Shown: in pieces, positions 33,745 to 45,200 of the stretch
How positions within the stretch are numbered: the first letter of the stretch is position 1
Layout: every line of letters begins with the position of its first letter
Assembly (NCBI GenBank): GCA_030549495.1
Contig: JAUIRK010000664.1
Location: forward strand, 147,001-211,000
Direction: 5' to 3'
Length of the DNA stretch: 64,000 bases
Source: Nectonema munidae
Lineage: Eukaryota > Nematomorpha > Nectonematoida > Nectonematidae
The notes under the pieces: generated by a model
The model's input: the letters and a program-made list of their open reading frames with translations, nothing else
Databases searched by the model: none
What the model was told of the DNA's origin: nothing
Position numbers and translations under genes: made by a program

Positions 33745-33803
33745 GGGGCTAAAATAGCCCCCCCCCCTACTGAGGAAATGAAAATAGCCCATCACAAATA
33801 GGG
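33745..33803. mobile_element. 59-bp TTAA-flanked miniature related to the array element
   Basis: TTAA at 33741-33744 and 33804-33807 bracket 59 bases. Its right half (AAAATAGCCCATCACAAATA then GGG) parallels the tail of the copy at 22510-22558 (TTTTGCCCAGCACTAATAGGG). It keeps a C-run and a short GGGGCTA/TAGCCCC hairpin but none of the 151-bp units. Confidence 0.5.
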
Positions 33804-34606
33804 TTAAGTCAATGATCATCTTAAATCTCCTCTATCAATAACATTTACTCGGTTTCGACTATTGGAATACAATTACTAATTAAAAATAAATTAATATTTT
33901 ATTCACTTTTAGTATCAAACCTAATTCAACAAAATATGAAGATGGGAAAGCAGCCATAATATATCATTTTTTTCAATTTCAGAACTCTTACTCGACAAAA
34001 TTAAATTTTTTACATAATAAACATTTAATTTTATTTTTAATTATAGGCTTTTGCCAAATTTGATGCACTCCAAGTTTGAAATATTCCCATACGGACCCCT
34101 CTAAAAATATTGTGGACCCGTTGAGGAACACTGCGTTAAATATGCGTTAAGTTATAGTTTGTAGATATTTACAGGGTTATAGATAGAGTAGGCAAAAAAT
34201 TTTAAAAAGCGATAATTTACATTCATTGACACACGTATACCCGTCACCAAGAGGGGCCCTTATTTTTGAAAGATCGAAAGAACAGATTTTTATTTGTCGG
34301 TCTCACATCCGAGTGGATCTTCCATAACTGGACAGGTGATAGTGATCTTGATGATATCATGAGTAAAAGATAAACATGCCTGAAATCAGCGCTAAACTAA
34401 GCAGCTCAAGCATGATAAACAAAATATTCTAATGTTGACAAAATAGGATAGATTAATTTAATATTTTAATTGTAAATACAACTTATTATTTACAAAACAC
34501 TCCACATATCATTTGTGTGTCCTAAATTTTCTATGGTGTTTATTTTTCAAATTTGATCTTGATGCTCCCTGAAAATATCTCGTGCCAATGTATTTAGAGC
34601 AGGTCC

Positions 34607-34652
34607 GGTTCGAATCGAGTACTAAACTTCGCTCATAGTTCAATATAAGTGG
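34607..34652 (+). mobile_element. SINE fragment in the EMG1 intron
   Basis: GGTTCGAATC at 34607-34616 is a perfect B box, followed 21 bases on by TTCGCTCATAGTTCAATATA and AGTGG. This is the same body as the SINE at 30481. Only the B-box side and body remain. Confidence 0.55.
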
Positions 34653-34717
34653 AGCAAGTGTGGTGTCTGAAGAAAAACTCTACGAAACCTTTACATTTAA
34701 TTCCATTTTTCATTTAG

Positions 34718-35013
34718 ACGGAGAAAAGCTTCTTCAGGTCATTAAAAATCCAATCACCAATCATATTCCCCTGACCTGCATCAAGATAGGCACATCAGTG
34801 CGAGCAAAGGAAAAGATTAGCGCAAGAGAATTGGCGCGCGAATTTGAAGCGTGTGAGACGCCATTGATGTTGGTTGTGGGGGCAATGGCGCATGGAAGCA
34901 TCCAAAATGACTTCATGGAGCGAGAAGTTTGTTTGAGTGAGTATCCTTTGTCAGCAGCCCTAACCTGCTCCAAACTTATGACTGCATTCGAAGAAGCGTG
35001 GAATATTTTTTAA
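34718..35013 (+). CDS. EMG1: EMG1/NEP1, exon 2 (C-terminal half, stop)
   Basis: It starts after a TTTCATTTAG acceptor and reads GEKLLQVIKNPITNHIPLTC, IKIGTS, LMLVVGAMAHGSIQ, LSEYPLSAALTCSKL and TAFEEAWNIF before TAA. These are the C-terminal SPOUT knot blocks, with the S-adenosylmethionine-binding G-A-M-A-H-G loop and Y-P-L-S-A-A-L-T-C helix. The 296-base length keeps frame with exon 1. A possible AATAAA signal follows at 35021. No disabling change is seen, so this is a functional gene. Confidence 0.93.
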
Positions 35014-35030
35014 CAGACTAAATAAAGCAT

Positions 35031-35171
35031 ATGCCTATCCTTTCTTTTGATATCCTTGTAGAAGAGTTGGAGAGAAGGCTGACTGGACGTGGACAATTAG
35101 ATTTGAACAAGTTCAACATTGAGAAACTGATCCTACTCATGTTTCATCGCGAAAAAATTCTCTTGCTTTAA
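35031..35171 (+). CDS. Unassigned small ORF or exon just downstream of EMG1 (46 codons)
   Basis: An ATG 18 bases after the EMG1 stop opens a 46-residue frame containing LVEELERRLTGRG, LDLNKFNIEKLILL and MFHREKILLL. Base composition and amino-acid usage are coding-like compared with the AT-rich surroundings. A good acceptor (TTGATATCCTTGTAG) at 35061 precedes its GC-rich part, so it may instead be an internal or last exon (35062-35171) of another transcript. I do not recognise the protein. Confidence 0.3.
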   Translation: MPILSFDILVEELERRLTGRGQLDLNKFNIEKLILLMFHREKILLL

Positions 35172-35483
35172 AGCAGTAATTGCTAAAATCAGAATTTTAA
35201 AACAAAAGCCATTTTAATTTGAAATTGCTTCAGCTAAAATAAAAATTGAAAAAAATATTATTATTTTTTTCGAAATAAAAAAAAGCAAGCTTCTCAGCGA
35301 GCAGAACAACTTTTTTGTAAGGCCCTTCTTAGCAAAGAATTTTTGTTTCGTTAACTTCATTTTTAGTTGGTCAATTCGTTTTATTTAAAAGGTAATTTAA
35401 ACGAAAGTAGCTTAGTTCTTTGATTAAGGCATTCGTTTTCTAAAATTAAGCGTTATTATATAACTTAAGCAAACGACTTTTGT

Positions 35484-35520
35484 TTTATGGGACACTGCTG
35501 TGCCATTGAGCCTGAAAGAG
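35484..35520. mobile_element. Solo end of the TTAT-flanked piggyBac family
   Basis: TTTTATGGGACACTGCTGTG, CCATTGAGCCTGAAAGAG and TTAT match the right end of the piggyBac at 26422-29388. The other end was not found nearby. Confidence 0.5.
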
Positions 35521-35529
35521 TTATCCGGT

Positions 35530-37430
35530 GTCCCAAGAAATGAATATCGTCTACTATTGCATTCGAAAAGAAAAGAAACGTTTAGTCTTCAAAAATCTAG
35601 TTAGTCAAGTAGTTGTTAAAACCCATTTTAGTCCAATGCTCCCAAAGGAATCGCACACGAACTTCTACTTTCAATGAAAATCAATCAGGAAATGTATGAC
35701 ATATTTTTTTATTATCATCCACCTTTTCCTATGCATTCGAGCAAAATGTTCTTGCAGCGATTTTCATTCATCCAAAAATATATTGGAGGTTAAGTTTTTA
35801 ACCTAGCCCAAAGAGGTATTTTAAATTCTTGAAGGAGCTGAAGAAATGTGTGAAATTGAAAAAAAAGAAATTTTTTGGATAATTATAATTAATAATAATG
35901 TATATGAATTTTTCATATTCAAAAAGTCATCAACAAACTTTACGAAATGGTGTAGGTAGGCTCAAATACTTTTATTCCTCCCCATAGAAAATGGAAATAG
36001 TGCTGTAAATAAAATTTTAAGGTATGAAGGAAAGATGATAGAAAGTGTGAACGTGGTGATATCAAATTCACTTCAGAAATATCAAACAAAATATTCAAAT
36101 TTGGAAGATAGACACGAAACCTGATGACGGATTTTGGGCAAAAAACTCAATTTTATATTCTGCATTATACACATTTTGTATCGCTTACTTTTATTTAGCA
36201 ATAGATACCACTTTTCTGATTTAACGAAGGGCATTCGTTATATTTATACCGACAGTGTGCGAAGAATAAATCACATTCCCTACTATCATGCTTGTTATTG
36301 ATTCTAGCTAGCGCATAACAACTATGAGAAGAAAGAGTAACACATGTTGCATTACGCGTTTGTGAGCGCAGTGAATTCTTATCTCACATACGCTTCACCA
36401 CATCTTTAGCACGCGTGTGTGGTTGGTTTATTTTATCGGGCTGGTGTACGCTTATTTTATTTGTAGTATCAATAGAAGCAAGATTTGATATGTCCACGTT
36501 ACAAAAGTTATTACCTATATTAAGTAATAGGTAATCGTGTTAAGGATAAATTAGCCTTCAACGTGGGCTCCCCAAAATCATTAATATTTTGTTGGGCCTG
36601 TCCTTACGCGCCATTATTTTTAAATAACCTTTATCTCACCCGTTTACGAAATTATTTTAGGAATCCGCGAATAACCTCCACTAGCTTCCTTTTTAAGATA
36701 GCTTATTATCATCTTCATTTTATATTAATATTAATTTAGAGTGTCTGTTTTTTATGCATCTTTTAAACAACTCACCTCTTCCTTACATCTTGATAATATA
36801 GTTGGAGTCGATTCTGATTATAATCACAATCATAGAAATTCCTAGAATCGTAATCATAAACGTTTTTAAAAAAAACTCAAAATTAGAATCAAAATCAGGG
36901 AACTAGGGAACCACAAAATCAAATTCTCTAGATTATTGTAGCGCTGGAAGCTCGATGGTATATATCAGAACGACAGTTTCCTGAAAAACTAAGAACTGAG
37001 CCCCACAATACCTTCCCCATCGAGACAACACATTTAGTTGCCAATCCGCCTACAGAGTGGGAATCACGGATAGAGACCTTTTTCATTCCTAGACCCGCCT
37101 TTTATGGCCTAACAGCTATGACAAACAATTACATGCATACTTCAGCGAACAAATATGTTTTTTTACTAATCACAATTAAAATAGGATTTTGTTAATCAGA
37201 ATTGGATGCGTGTAAAAAATTCAAAAAAAGAGAACCATAATATCGGTCTCAATTCTGTGATAATATTCCTATTAGCATGAAAGCATTTTGACTTATTATT
37301 TTTTAACTCATACTATTACAGAAGTTTACAATTACATATTTATTAACTATATTTATATTGACTTATTTATATTTATAATTTATTACAATATATATAAAAT
37401 ATATATATAAAAAAAAGTTAAAAATATAAC
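35530..37430. other. Intergenic DNA, no gene recognised
   Basis: No open frame with recognisable motifs. A GATTCTGATT / AATCAGAATT-rich stretch occurs at 36805-36900 and 37165-37205 and may be the edges of an unnamed repeat. Confidence 0.4.
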
Positions 37431-38066
37431 ACTTACACTTGAAGCAAATAATTTTCCAACGGAAATCATAAACAAATGTAAGCGAATTTCTGAAATTAAA
37501 TCTCAATCCAAAAACACAAATTTTCCTGAAGCTCAATTTTTAAATGATTTTTTCAATAAATGCATTTATAAAAAAACTCTCAAGTTATCTATACCATATA
37601 TTCAACCTTTTTACAAAAATCTTCAACATTTATTAAAAAGTTACAATATTCAAACGATACCTAAGCCCATGAGATCCCTTAAATCTTTTTTTCCTAATAA
37701 TCGAAATAAAAAATTCCAGAAAAAAACATAAAAAATTGCATTTATCAACTTAATTGTTTAGATTGTAAAGCTGTATACATAGGACAAACTAGTCAAAAAT
37801 TATCTCAACGCATTGGACAACATAAAAGTACATTTAAATCTTATACCACAAGTAATAATCTACAGAATACAACATTCACTTCTAAACTAAATGAGCATTA
37901 CTATTTAAAAAAACATCCTTTTGATTTCAATAATCCCAAAATTTTACATGTTTGTAAACAGGAATCTCTAGAATTCTATGAAGCTGTTTTTTCAATGAAA
38001 AATCCTAATTCAATTAATGAACATATATACATATCCCCTATATATCATAACTTAATCAATGATTAG
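37430..38066 (+). mobile_element. Penelope-like element 3' fragment (RT end and GIY-YIG endonuclease)
   Basis: The first frame reads EANNFPTEIINKC, FLNDFFNKCIYKKTLKLSIP, YIQPFYKNL and IPKPMRSLKSFFPN, the end of a Penelope-type reverse transcriptase. The next frame reads NCIYQLNCLDCKAVYIGQTS and LSQRIGQHKSTF, then EHYYLKKHPFDF and LEFYEAVFSMKNP. This is a GIY-YIG nuclease with Y-Q-L in place of G-I-Y, the A-V-Y-I-G part, the catalytic Arg and His region, and the late Glu. Such a pairing is characteristic of endonuclease-bearing Penelope-like elements. Most of the RT is missing because the copy is 5'-truncated, and it is not intact. A 3' untranslated tail follows to about 38480. Confidence 0.75.
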
Positions 38067-38199
38067 TTTTCATTCACCTTTAATATTGCATCATTACTTC
38101 TTAATTTAATTAATTCTACTTTTCTTTGTATAACTTTCAATAATATATCTCATAAACACACTCTATTTCGACTAACACACTTGATTTTACTTTTACACA

Positions 38200-38315
38200 C
38201 CATTCTATTGTTTACTTCTTCACAACACGTTAATATTTATCACTTCTACTTTTGTCATTCTATTGTTTACTTCTTCACAACACGTTAATATTTATCACCT
38301 CTACTTTTGTTATAC
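38200..38315 (+). repeat. Tandem duplication of about 58 bp in the Penelope-like tail
   Basis: CATTCTATTGTTTACTTCTT, CACAACACGTTAATATTTAT and CAC[T/C]TCTACTTTTGT occur twice in direct succession with one clear difference. It lies in the presumed 3' untranslated region. Confidence 0.8.
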
Positions 38316-38489
38316 CTCTTAATTTCACACATCATTGTGTGGTTGTTTTACACCCTTTTCTTCACCTCCCACACATATTGTAAGAATTTACATCTTTTCT
38401 TATAAAATTTTTATATTTACTTTTTTATATAGACTTGATAACGGTTTCAGGCATAATCCGAAATTAATTGTATTTTCAATAAATATTTT

Positions 38490-41360
38490 TAGTATTACAG
38501 AAATTTAGAATATCTAAAATTCAAGTTTGACTGTGTATATTTTTTAATGAATAGCAGTATACATTTAAAAAAAAATTTATTATAAAAATCTCCAAACTGC
38601 GCGAATTTAATTAGATTTTTTGTGAAGACTGCAATTACATACCTCTTTTAATTATTATTATCAAAATAAAAAAAGCTTTCTACAGCGAAATATTTTACAA
38701 AATTTGTTACCAAGAAGAGGAACTACACGTGCGTTTTCAGAGCAATTCTAACGCTATTTACAGCAAAAATTTCAATAGAACATGAAATACTTTATTCGAA
38801 GCCTGAAAGCACCAAAGTAAAAGGCATTCACATATAAATCTAATAAACAGATTATAGGAAATGTCTTTATAACGTTCGTGGGTTGATTTTAAGTTGCAAA
38901 TCGGAGGCTAACAGAAGGGCAGTTGTGGCATACAGTAAGATACGATAGCTTTTTGACAAAATTATACTTCGAAATTACCGACGGATCTTACGATTTCAAT
39001 TTTGTTGCATTTTTTATATTAAACTTTTTTAAAGCTATGTTTCCAAGACATGTGTAACACACGAATATACGTTATACACACAAATTTAATTATACACTTT
39101 CTTCTAGTCTGATGATTACCGATTATTCAAGTCAGTGTTTTGCGAACATTTTCGGCTTTAAACAACATTTTAAAGGGTAAAAGATTAAAACAAAAAGAAG
39201 ATATAGTTCAAGATGTTCTTCTTTTACGTTGTAATACTTAACTTTTCTCAACGAACAAAATTATTCCAGATTTTGTTATTGTAATTGGGATAAATGAGGC
39301 GGATAAAAAATAGTCAATGATTACAAAAAGAATATTGAAAGCGTTCATTAACTAAGTTAACTCATTTTTTGTCTATTTAAAATACGTTTCGGAATTTCGA
39401 TACGGGATATCGGATTTTTTTATTCCGATACGGTTTTACGTTTCGAAAAGAAAATTTAATTTAAAAATAGGAAATTTCTTTTCGTATCGCGTAGTGTAGG
39501 CCATCAGTGCAGAAGATGAGATTCTATTTTTGAGATAGTTCCGCAGGGACTTTGGATGATGCTTTACAAATACGGAGGTTGTGGACAAATTTGAATTCTC
39601 TCAATCTCTTATATGCACACCATTGTTTGCTAAGATTAGCCCATAACTTTACAGAATTGTTTTTCGTAGACCAGTTTTCCAAGCAAGTATAAAATCTAAT
39701 TCTAACCGCTCTAACTATAAATCAAGACTCCAAAATTCAAGTAAAAAGCAGTTTAACTTTTAATAACTTTACAAATCACTGACTTTTAAAGATGAGTAGT
39801 AGACAATGCTTCTACAAAATCAAAAATATATTTTGCATTCCAGGGCAAATGAATTTTTCTTCAGTACGCAAAAGTAAAATTGTAGAGAATATTAGAAATA
39901 TTTGATAATCCGGCAATGGAACATTTTCCTTCGAAAAACGAGAGAGTGATTAATTACACTATGTAACAAAATTTTTATCTTGTTCCTGCTTTAAAATCAT
40001 AATTTCACAATTCTATGTAACTAAATTACATGGAAAAGAATCATTTTTAGTTAAATACAATTCGACGCAGTATAAGAAGACAATTGTGGAAAACAAATTT
40101 AGCATATGGTGTGAAAACTGTGGGGTCATTATATGAAAGTTAGGGTGCTCCTACACAAATTTTTTGTCTTGAGCCAATAAAAGGATATAATCACCAGAAA
40201 AGCATTTTATTCGCTTGAATTAAATAAAAAGAAGAAAACGTCCATATTTTACACCAATCATAACGACGCATTAACAAGATTGTCAGAGAATAGTCTGATA
40301 CTACTCTGTTTCTTCTATATTGTTACGTGGCCCACTAGTTGTATGATGGCTTATACTTATACATACTAAATGAATGATTTCTATTTCAAATTTTAACCTT
40401 TTTAATTTATTAGAAATAATTTTTTGTTTTATTTAAACTTTTTCATTTTTCAATAGTAAAAAAGGTAGAAGTTTGTTTATATTTTTGATATAAACCAAAT
40501 TAGAAAACATTTAAAGCTTTTACCATAATTCATTTAAAAATGCCGATACGCATAAAAAAATGTTATGCAAATTATTATCAAAAAATGGTAATCGTGCTGC
40601 ATATTAATATTTTTCACGGGAAAAAAGTCACACAGTAACACATCCAAAATACCAACTTTTACATTAAAAGTTTAGGGCGTTCATGTATGAAATTCAACAA
40701 AACTGAGAGCAGGACAACTTCTGTAATCTAAAATTATTGAAAAATAGAAATTCTTGAAAAAAACGGAGATTTTGCATGGAACAGGGAGAACTGAATTAAT
40801 CTACATAATTCTATTTAATCAAAGGCATTTTGTTAAATGTTTTTGACAATTTATTAGAACACTGCAAAATACAGATTTACTAGCTAACACAACACCAAAT
40901 GAATAATTTTTATTGTCATCCGATCTCCGATTATAACAACTATTTTTGCTTTCGGAGTTATCTGTCTTCATTGCTAAAATGTGCCTTAATAAATATAAAT
41001 AATTTTTCATATTTAAAAATTATATGTAATTAACAAATATTTATAATTTCAAAATATAGTGTCTAAATTTTTTTAAATTTAAATTATAAAATTTTTAAAA
41101 ACCTGGAGAATAATAAAAAGTGTTTGTAGTTTGTTAAGGCATGGAATGATTATAGTATTTCGGATAATCAGAACAATGTTATTAAACTATGGGCAAGAAA
41201 GTTCGGATTCTTAATTAAGACACTATATCTTGGTGTATCAGATGGATTTCAAACTACTTTAAAAAATGGGAAAAAATAATAAGTTAATTATAATTAATCA
41301 AAACAGATTTAGAGGAAAAATAAGAAATAAAAATTAATTGCCACTGAGACTTAACTACAA
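38490..41360. other. Intergenic AT-rich DNA, no gene recognised
   Basis: Only short low-complexity frames. A stretch at 39380-39490 with repeated CGATACGG / CGTATCG motifs may be the edge of a DNA transposon. Confidence 0.4.
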
Positions 41361-41583
41361 AAGATTTTAATTTAAAAAACATTGCTCTTCGATATCATAT
41401 TCAAAGTTTACCCATTGATTATAAATATTATAAAGAGGGGCGGATCCGCCAGTAATAAAGATAAAAATAAATTTTGCTTGACTTAAATTTTTATTTATAT
41501 TAAATTCATCACATGCTTTAAAAGAACTTAAGTAATCGAAAAGGATAAACTTGAAAATGTGAAATATTTTAAGTATCAATTCA

Positions 41584-42231
41584 TCAACTATGCGAAATTA
41601 TCATCCAAGAAAGAGCAAAATAAAACAATAATATCGGATACAACGCTAAAATAAGTTTTTTCTCTGAGTGTACATCCTTCAAGAAGACACTAGAAGCATA
41701 GCAAGACCAAGCTGTAGACGTTATAACTATAACAAATCTTATTATAAAGACAAAAATAGACGTTGAAATGGTAGTTAGTAAATGGCATATAATTAGTGTA
41801 AACACTAGAGGAAAAATACAGTAACCAATGACACATATCAATTGAAATAAGGATAGAGTTCCTCCAAGCAACTTTGAGTTAATCGTTAGTATTACACAAC
41901 TTAGAGTTACAAAAGTGAAAATACTTTCAAAACTTGGTCCAGTAAAAAAAGCTTTACCATCTTTGCCAACTTTCAAACTTTCATTAGGAAGAAGAATTGA
42001 TAAAATAACAAAAAGTATTAAAGGACCCCATAAGTCCCATTCACGAAGTAGGTTTTTGCCAGTACGTGGAAATAAAACATAGGAAAATTTGGTGGTAACA
42101 GCTTTTAAATCTCTTAAAATAGTTGTTTTAATATCTTCATCCAAGGTATTAGTCTTATCATTAACTTCATTTATATTGCCTGAAATATCACTTGAAAAAT
42201 TATTATCAACTAAAAAAGAAACATCATCCAT
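41584..42231 (-). CDS. YIPF6: YIPF6, Yip1-domain Golgi membrane protein (complete, single exon)
   Basis: Yip1-family proteins are multi-pass proteins of the early secretory pathway that bind Rab GTPases; YIPF6 sits mainly in the Golgi. The 215-residue frame has an acidic cytosolic N-terminus (MDDVSFLVDNNFSSDIS), then TILRDLKAVTTKFSYVLFP and LLREWDLWGPLILFVILSIL, the Yip1 family hallmark. LTINSKLLGGTLSLFQLICV and IGYCIFPLVFTL follow, with three more hydrophobic segments and a C-terminal LALYPILLFYFALSWMIIS. Five membrane segments can be drawn. The length is close to the vertebrate protein (about 236). The frame has no internal stop or frame change. No intron is visible, which is unusual for a gene of this family but could be normal in a compacted lineage or mean a retrocopy. 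The start was chosen at the first Met before the acidic N-terminus. Confidence 0.92.
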   Translation of the reverse strand: MDDVSFLVDNNFSSDISGNINEVNDKTNTLDEDIKTTILRDLKAVTTKFSYVLFPRTGKNLLREWDLWGPLILFVILSILLPNESLKVGKDGKAFFTGPSFESIFTFVTLSCVILTINSKLLGGTLSLFQLICVIGYCIFPLVFTLIICHLLTTISTSIFVFIIRFVIVITSTAWSCYASSVFLKDVHSEKKLILALYPILLFYFALSWMIISHS

Positions 42232-42289
42232 TATATTAGTTTGCAGAAGAAGAAAAAAAATTAAAATAAAAAATTAAAAAATTTTATAA

Positions 42290-45200
42290 AAGTTAGAATA
42301 AGAAATTTTCTTCTTAGAATTTTTAGCAATTACTTTGTAAATAAATTATTCATTTGCACTTTAATCTGTATTCAAATACCGGAAAAACTAACAAAAAAAT
42401 CGTACGGACTTTCATACATTTTACATTTATATTTATATTCCGAAAAATCATATATATACACTTTTGTTTACTTATCTAATTCAATTTCAAAAAGTTTGAT
42501 ATTATACTGATATGTATTAAAGAAATGATATGTGAAGAAGAAGAGTATTAGAAACTTATTAGTTATTGCCAGTCAAAAAATTAAAAAATAAAGTAAAATC
42601 ATAAAATTGAATAAAATAAAAATTAAAAAAATACTAATATAAAGAAGGGCTTGTCCTAAATTAAAAGGACGAGGTGCTTGGCTTGTTGAAGTAGAGAAAA
42701 ATGCCTAAGAGTGGTGGGTGAAAATTCAGTTTATGATTAAATATGTCAAATACACTCTTTAGAGTTATAAATAAAGCTACACAAGCAGAACTTTGATTTA
42801 GAACATCCATAATGTTGGCAATAAGAATTACATGTAATTCCTCCATTTTTTCAAATGACGGGAACAATCGATAACGGTCTATGATTAAAGATTTTTTAAA
42901 TACCAATTTACAAACTTTCATTGAGGAGGGATAAATTGCCTATCTGGGAATTTCATTAAAGGAAAATCCAAGTGTTTTACTAAAAAAACATCATATTTAT
43001 TGAATAAAACATGCACTACGTTTATAAATTTCTCTGGACTCATAGGTCTTAAAGGAATTAATAGCATTAAAGATATCGTTGCAATACAACCATCGGAACA
43101 TAAAGCTAAATACTACAATTATTCATATTAAGTTCATTTAAACCACTATTATTTAGCGTAAATATTATTCAAAACAAATCTGGTATCCTAACATTATCAA
43201 AGATGGTTTCCCACTCTTAATACAAATAGTATTATTTTTCTCTTTGTTAAATAAATTATTTATTTTTCTTCAATGAGATTTTGATTAACATTAAATATCA
43301 TTGAATAAAGTATTGTAGTAATCTTGCTTTGCTTTCCCAAATCACAAAAATTATCTAAATTATTCCTACATCTTAACATTTTGTTTAAAATCGAGATTAA
43401 ATGTAGGTTGTTCCATTTAAATCAATGATCAAAAATAAAATACAAAAAGAGTTTTTATTTTGGAACAAAAAGTATATAATGCAAAATTATATATTTGGCT
43501 TCTTCAAAGAAGCTTTATCAAACTAATCGAATAAAGAGAGCGGTGTGCACAAGTTTTAACATTTTGTATTGAATCTTATTTCTATAAGTAATTCTCGTCA
43601 AGATAGCATGATTGTAACACTAGTCATTTATTCTTTTGGCAAATGACTTTTAGCTTCTTTGGGTCTTAAATTATTTTATAGTATAGTTAAAATTTTAACG
43701 CCAAGTTGGAGCTGAATAATAAATATTTTTATAGAATCATCTAATGAGCGACTTGATTAAAAGATAGAGTCTCAATGAATATATAGGAAATGACTATTTA
43801 AATGATCTTGTCAATTTTTTCATAATATTTACGAAAGTTTTGTGATACAATCTTGAAGTTTATCTTCGGTAGGACTTTTTACCCACATAGGTATTTATTT
43901 AGGTATTTATTATTTGAAACGAATAAAACAATATGTTTATATGTTCTATAATATAATAAATCCTTAAACATTATAAGCTTGCAAATTTGTTAAAATGCAC
44001 CCAAATATACACAAATATGTTCCTTATTTACAAATAAAAACTTGAAATTAAAAATAATATTAAATAAATGCTTAAAATAATAAGATATACAGATATTTAA
44101 GTTTGAACGAACACTGGTAATAGAGTGTTGTTAAATATCTTTATGTCACCCATTTTCTTGCCAGGCCACACATATTAGTAATTATTTAAATTGTGTTATC
44201 AAACTTACTCATTATAAAATAATTATATTAATATTTATAAATAATTATTATATTTTAAGTTATTATTATAATATAAACAATTTTAATTAAAAAAAATAGA
44301 TTAATTTTTTAATCCTGAGAATAATTCTTCTATGTATATTTACCTTATTCTTTGAATATTTAAATTTGTTTTCATCTATTTGGGTGTATTTGGGTAAAAA
44401 GTCTCACCCGTTTATCTTATAAATATATAGAGGTGATCCGATATACTTATTTGAAGAGTTTCAGTTCTAAAAATTGCAATCAACCTGAAAAGAATATACT
44501 ATCAGCTGAGGTACCTGACTCAGAAAGAGTAATGTTTCCTACTGTTGGATATACATCCAAAAACATTAAATTATTATCAATAAATGATGATATGATAATA
44601 GAATCAGAATTAAATAATTCAAGTTAAAATGGCCTGAAAGCAAACTACATTTTTTTGAAGGACACAATTCCATAAAGGCAAAAAATTCTTAGTTAAAATG
44701 TAATAATAATGTACTCGGTGGTCGTTAAATATTATTAATGTTAAGAAACTCCTTATTAGAATGGAATATATTTAAAGGATAAAGATAGGCCGAAGTAAAT
44801 TTTCAAGAATATCAAATTTAGAGAAGAATAGGATGTATCAAACATCCTAAACACTTATGACAAGATACCTGAGAATGAAGAGAAACAAAAGAGTGGTCAT
44901 CCGTATGATATACATTGTTGTAATAAGGAAGACGGAACCAAGTCACTTGAAGACAAATAACATGAAATTCCTTTGCGAAAATTATTTAAATATTATATCT
45001 AAGATACTCATTAATAAGTGTTATTTAGGACTGAAGAAGAGAAATTTGTTAGGCAAGTTTAAAAAAATAAGTAAATCTTGCAAAAGTATTTCAAAGGTTT
45101 ATAACCGTACTAAAAATACTTTAATGAATATAATGTTTAGAAAAATTTAATAGTTTAGTTTAAAATAAGTTGGCTACACCTTTGCCATATACATCTTGAA

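Larger units (their letters stand above)
32986..34717 (+). other. EMG1 intron with nested short repeats
   Basis: A 1.7-kb GT-AG intron in phase 1. It contains a TA-flanked Tigger/pogo-type MITE (33114-33607), a 59-bp TTAA-bounded miniature of the array element (33745-33803), and a SINE fragment (34607-34652) about 65 bases before the acceptor. Confidence 0.85.

Noticed and set aside
38440-38480. Possible hammerhead ribozyme in the Penelope-like tail (TTGATAACGG ... CCGAAA)
   Set aside because: Some Penelope-like elements carry hammerheads, but the CUGAUGA core is not matched and the other stems cannot be drawn.
42661-42921. Minus-strand 86-codon frame upstream of YIPF6
   Set aside because: Composition equals the surrounding AT-rich DNA and no motif or splice context supports it.
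44857-45150. Plus-strand 97-codon lysine-rich frame
   Set aside because: Low-complexity basic frame typical of AT-rich DNA, with no recognisable domain.
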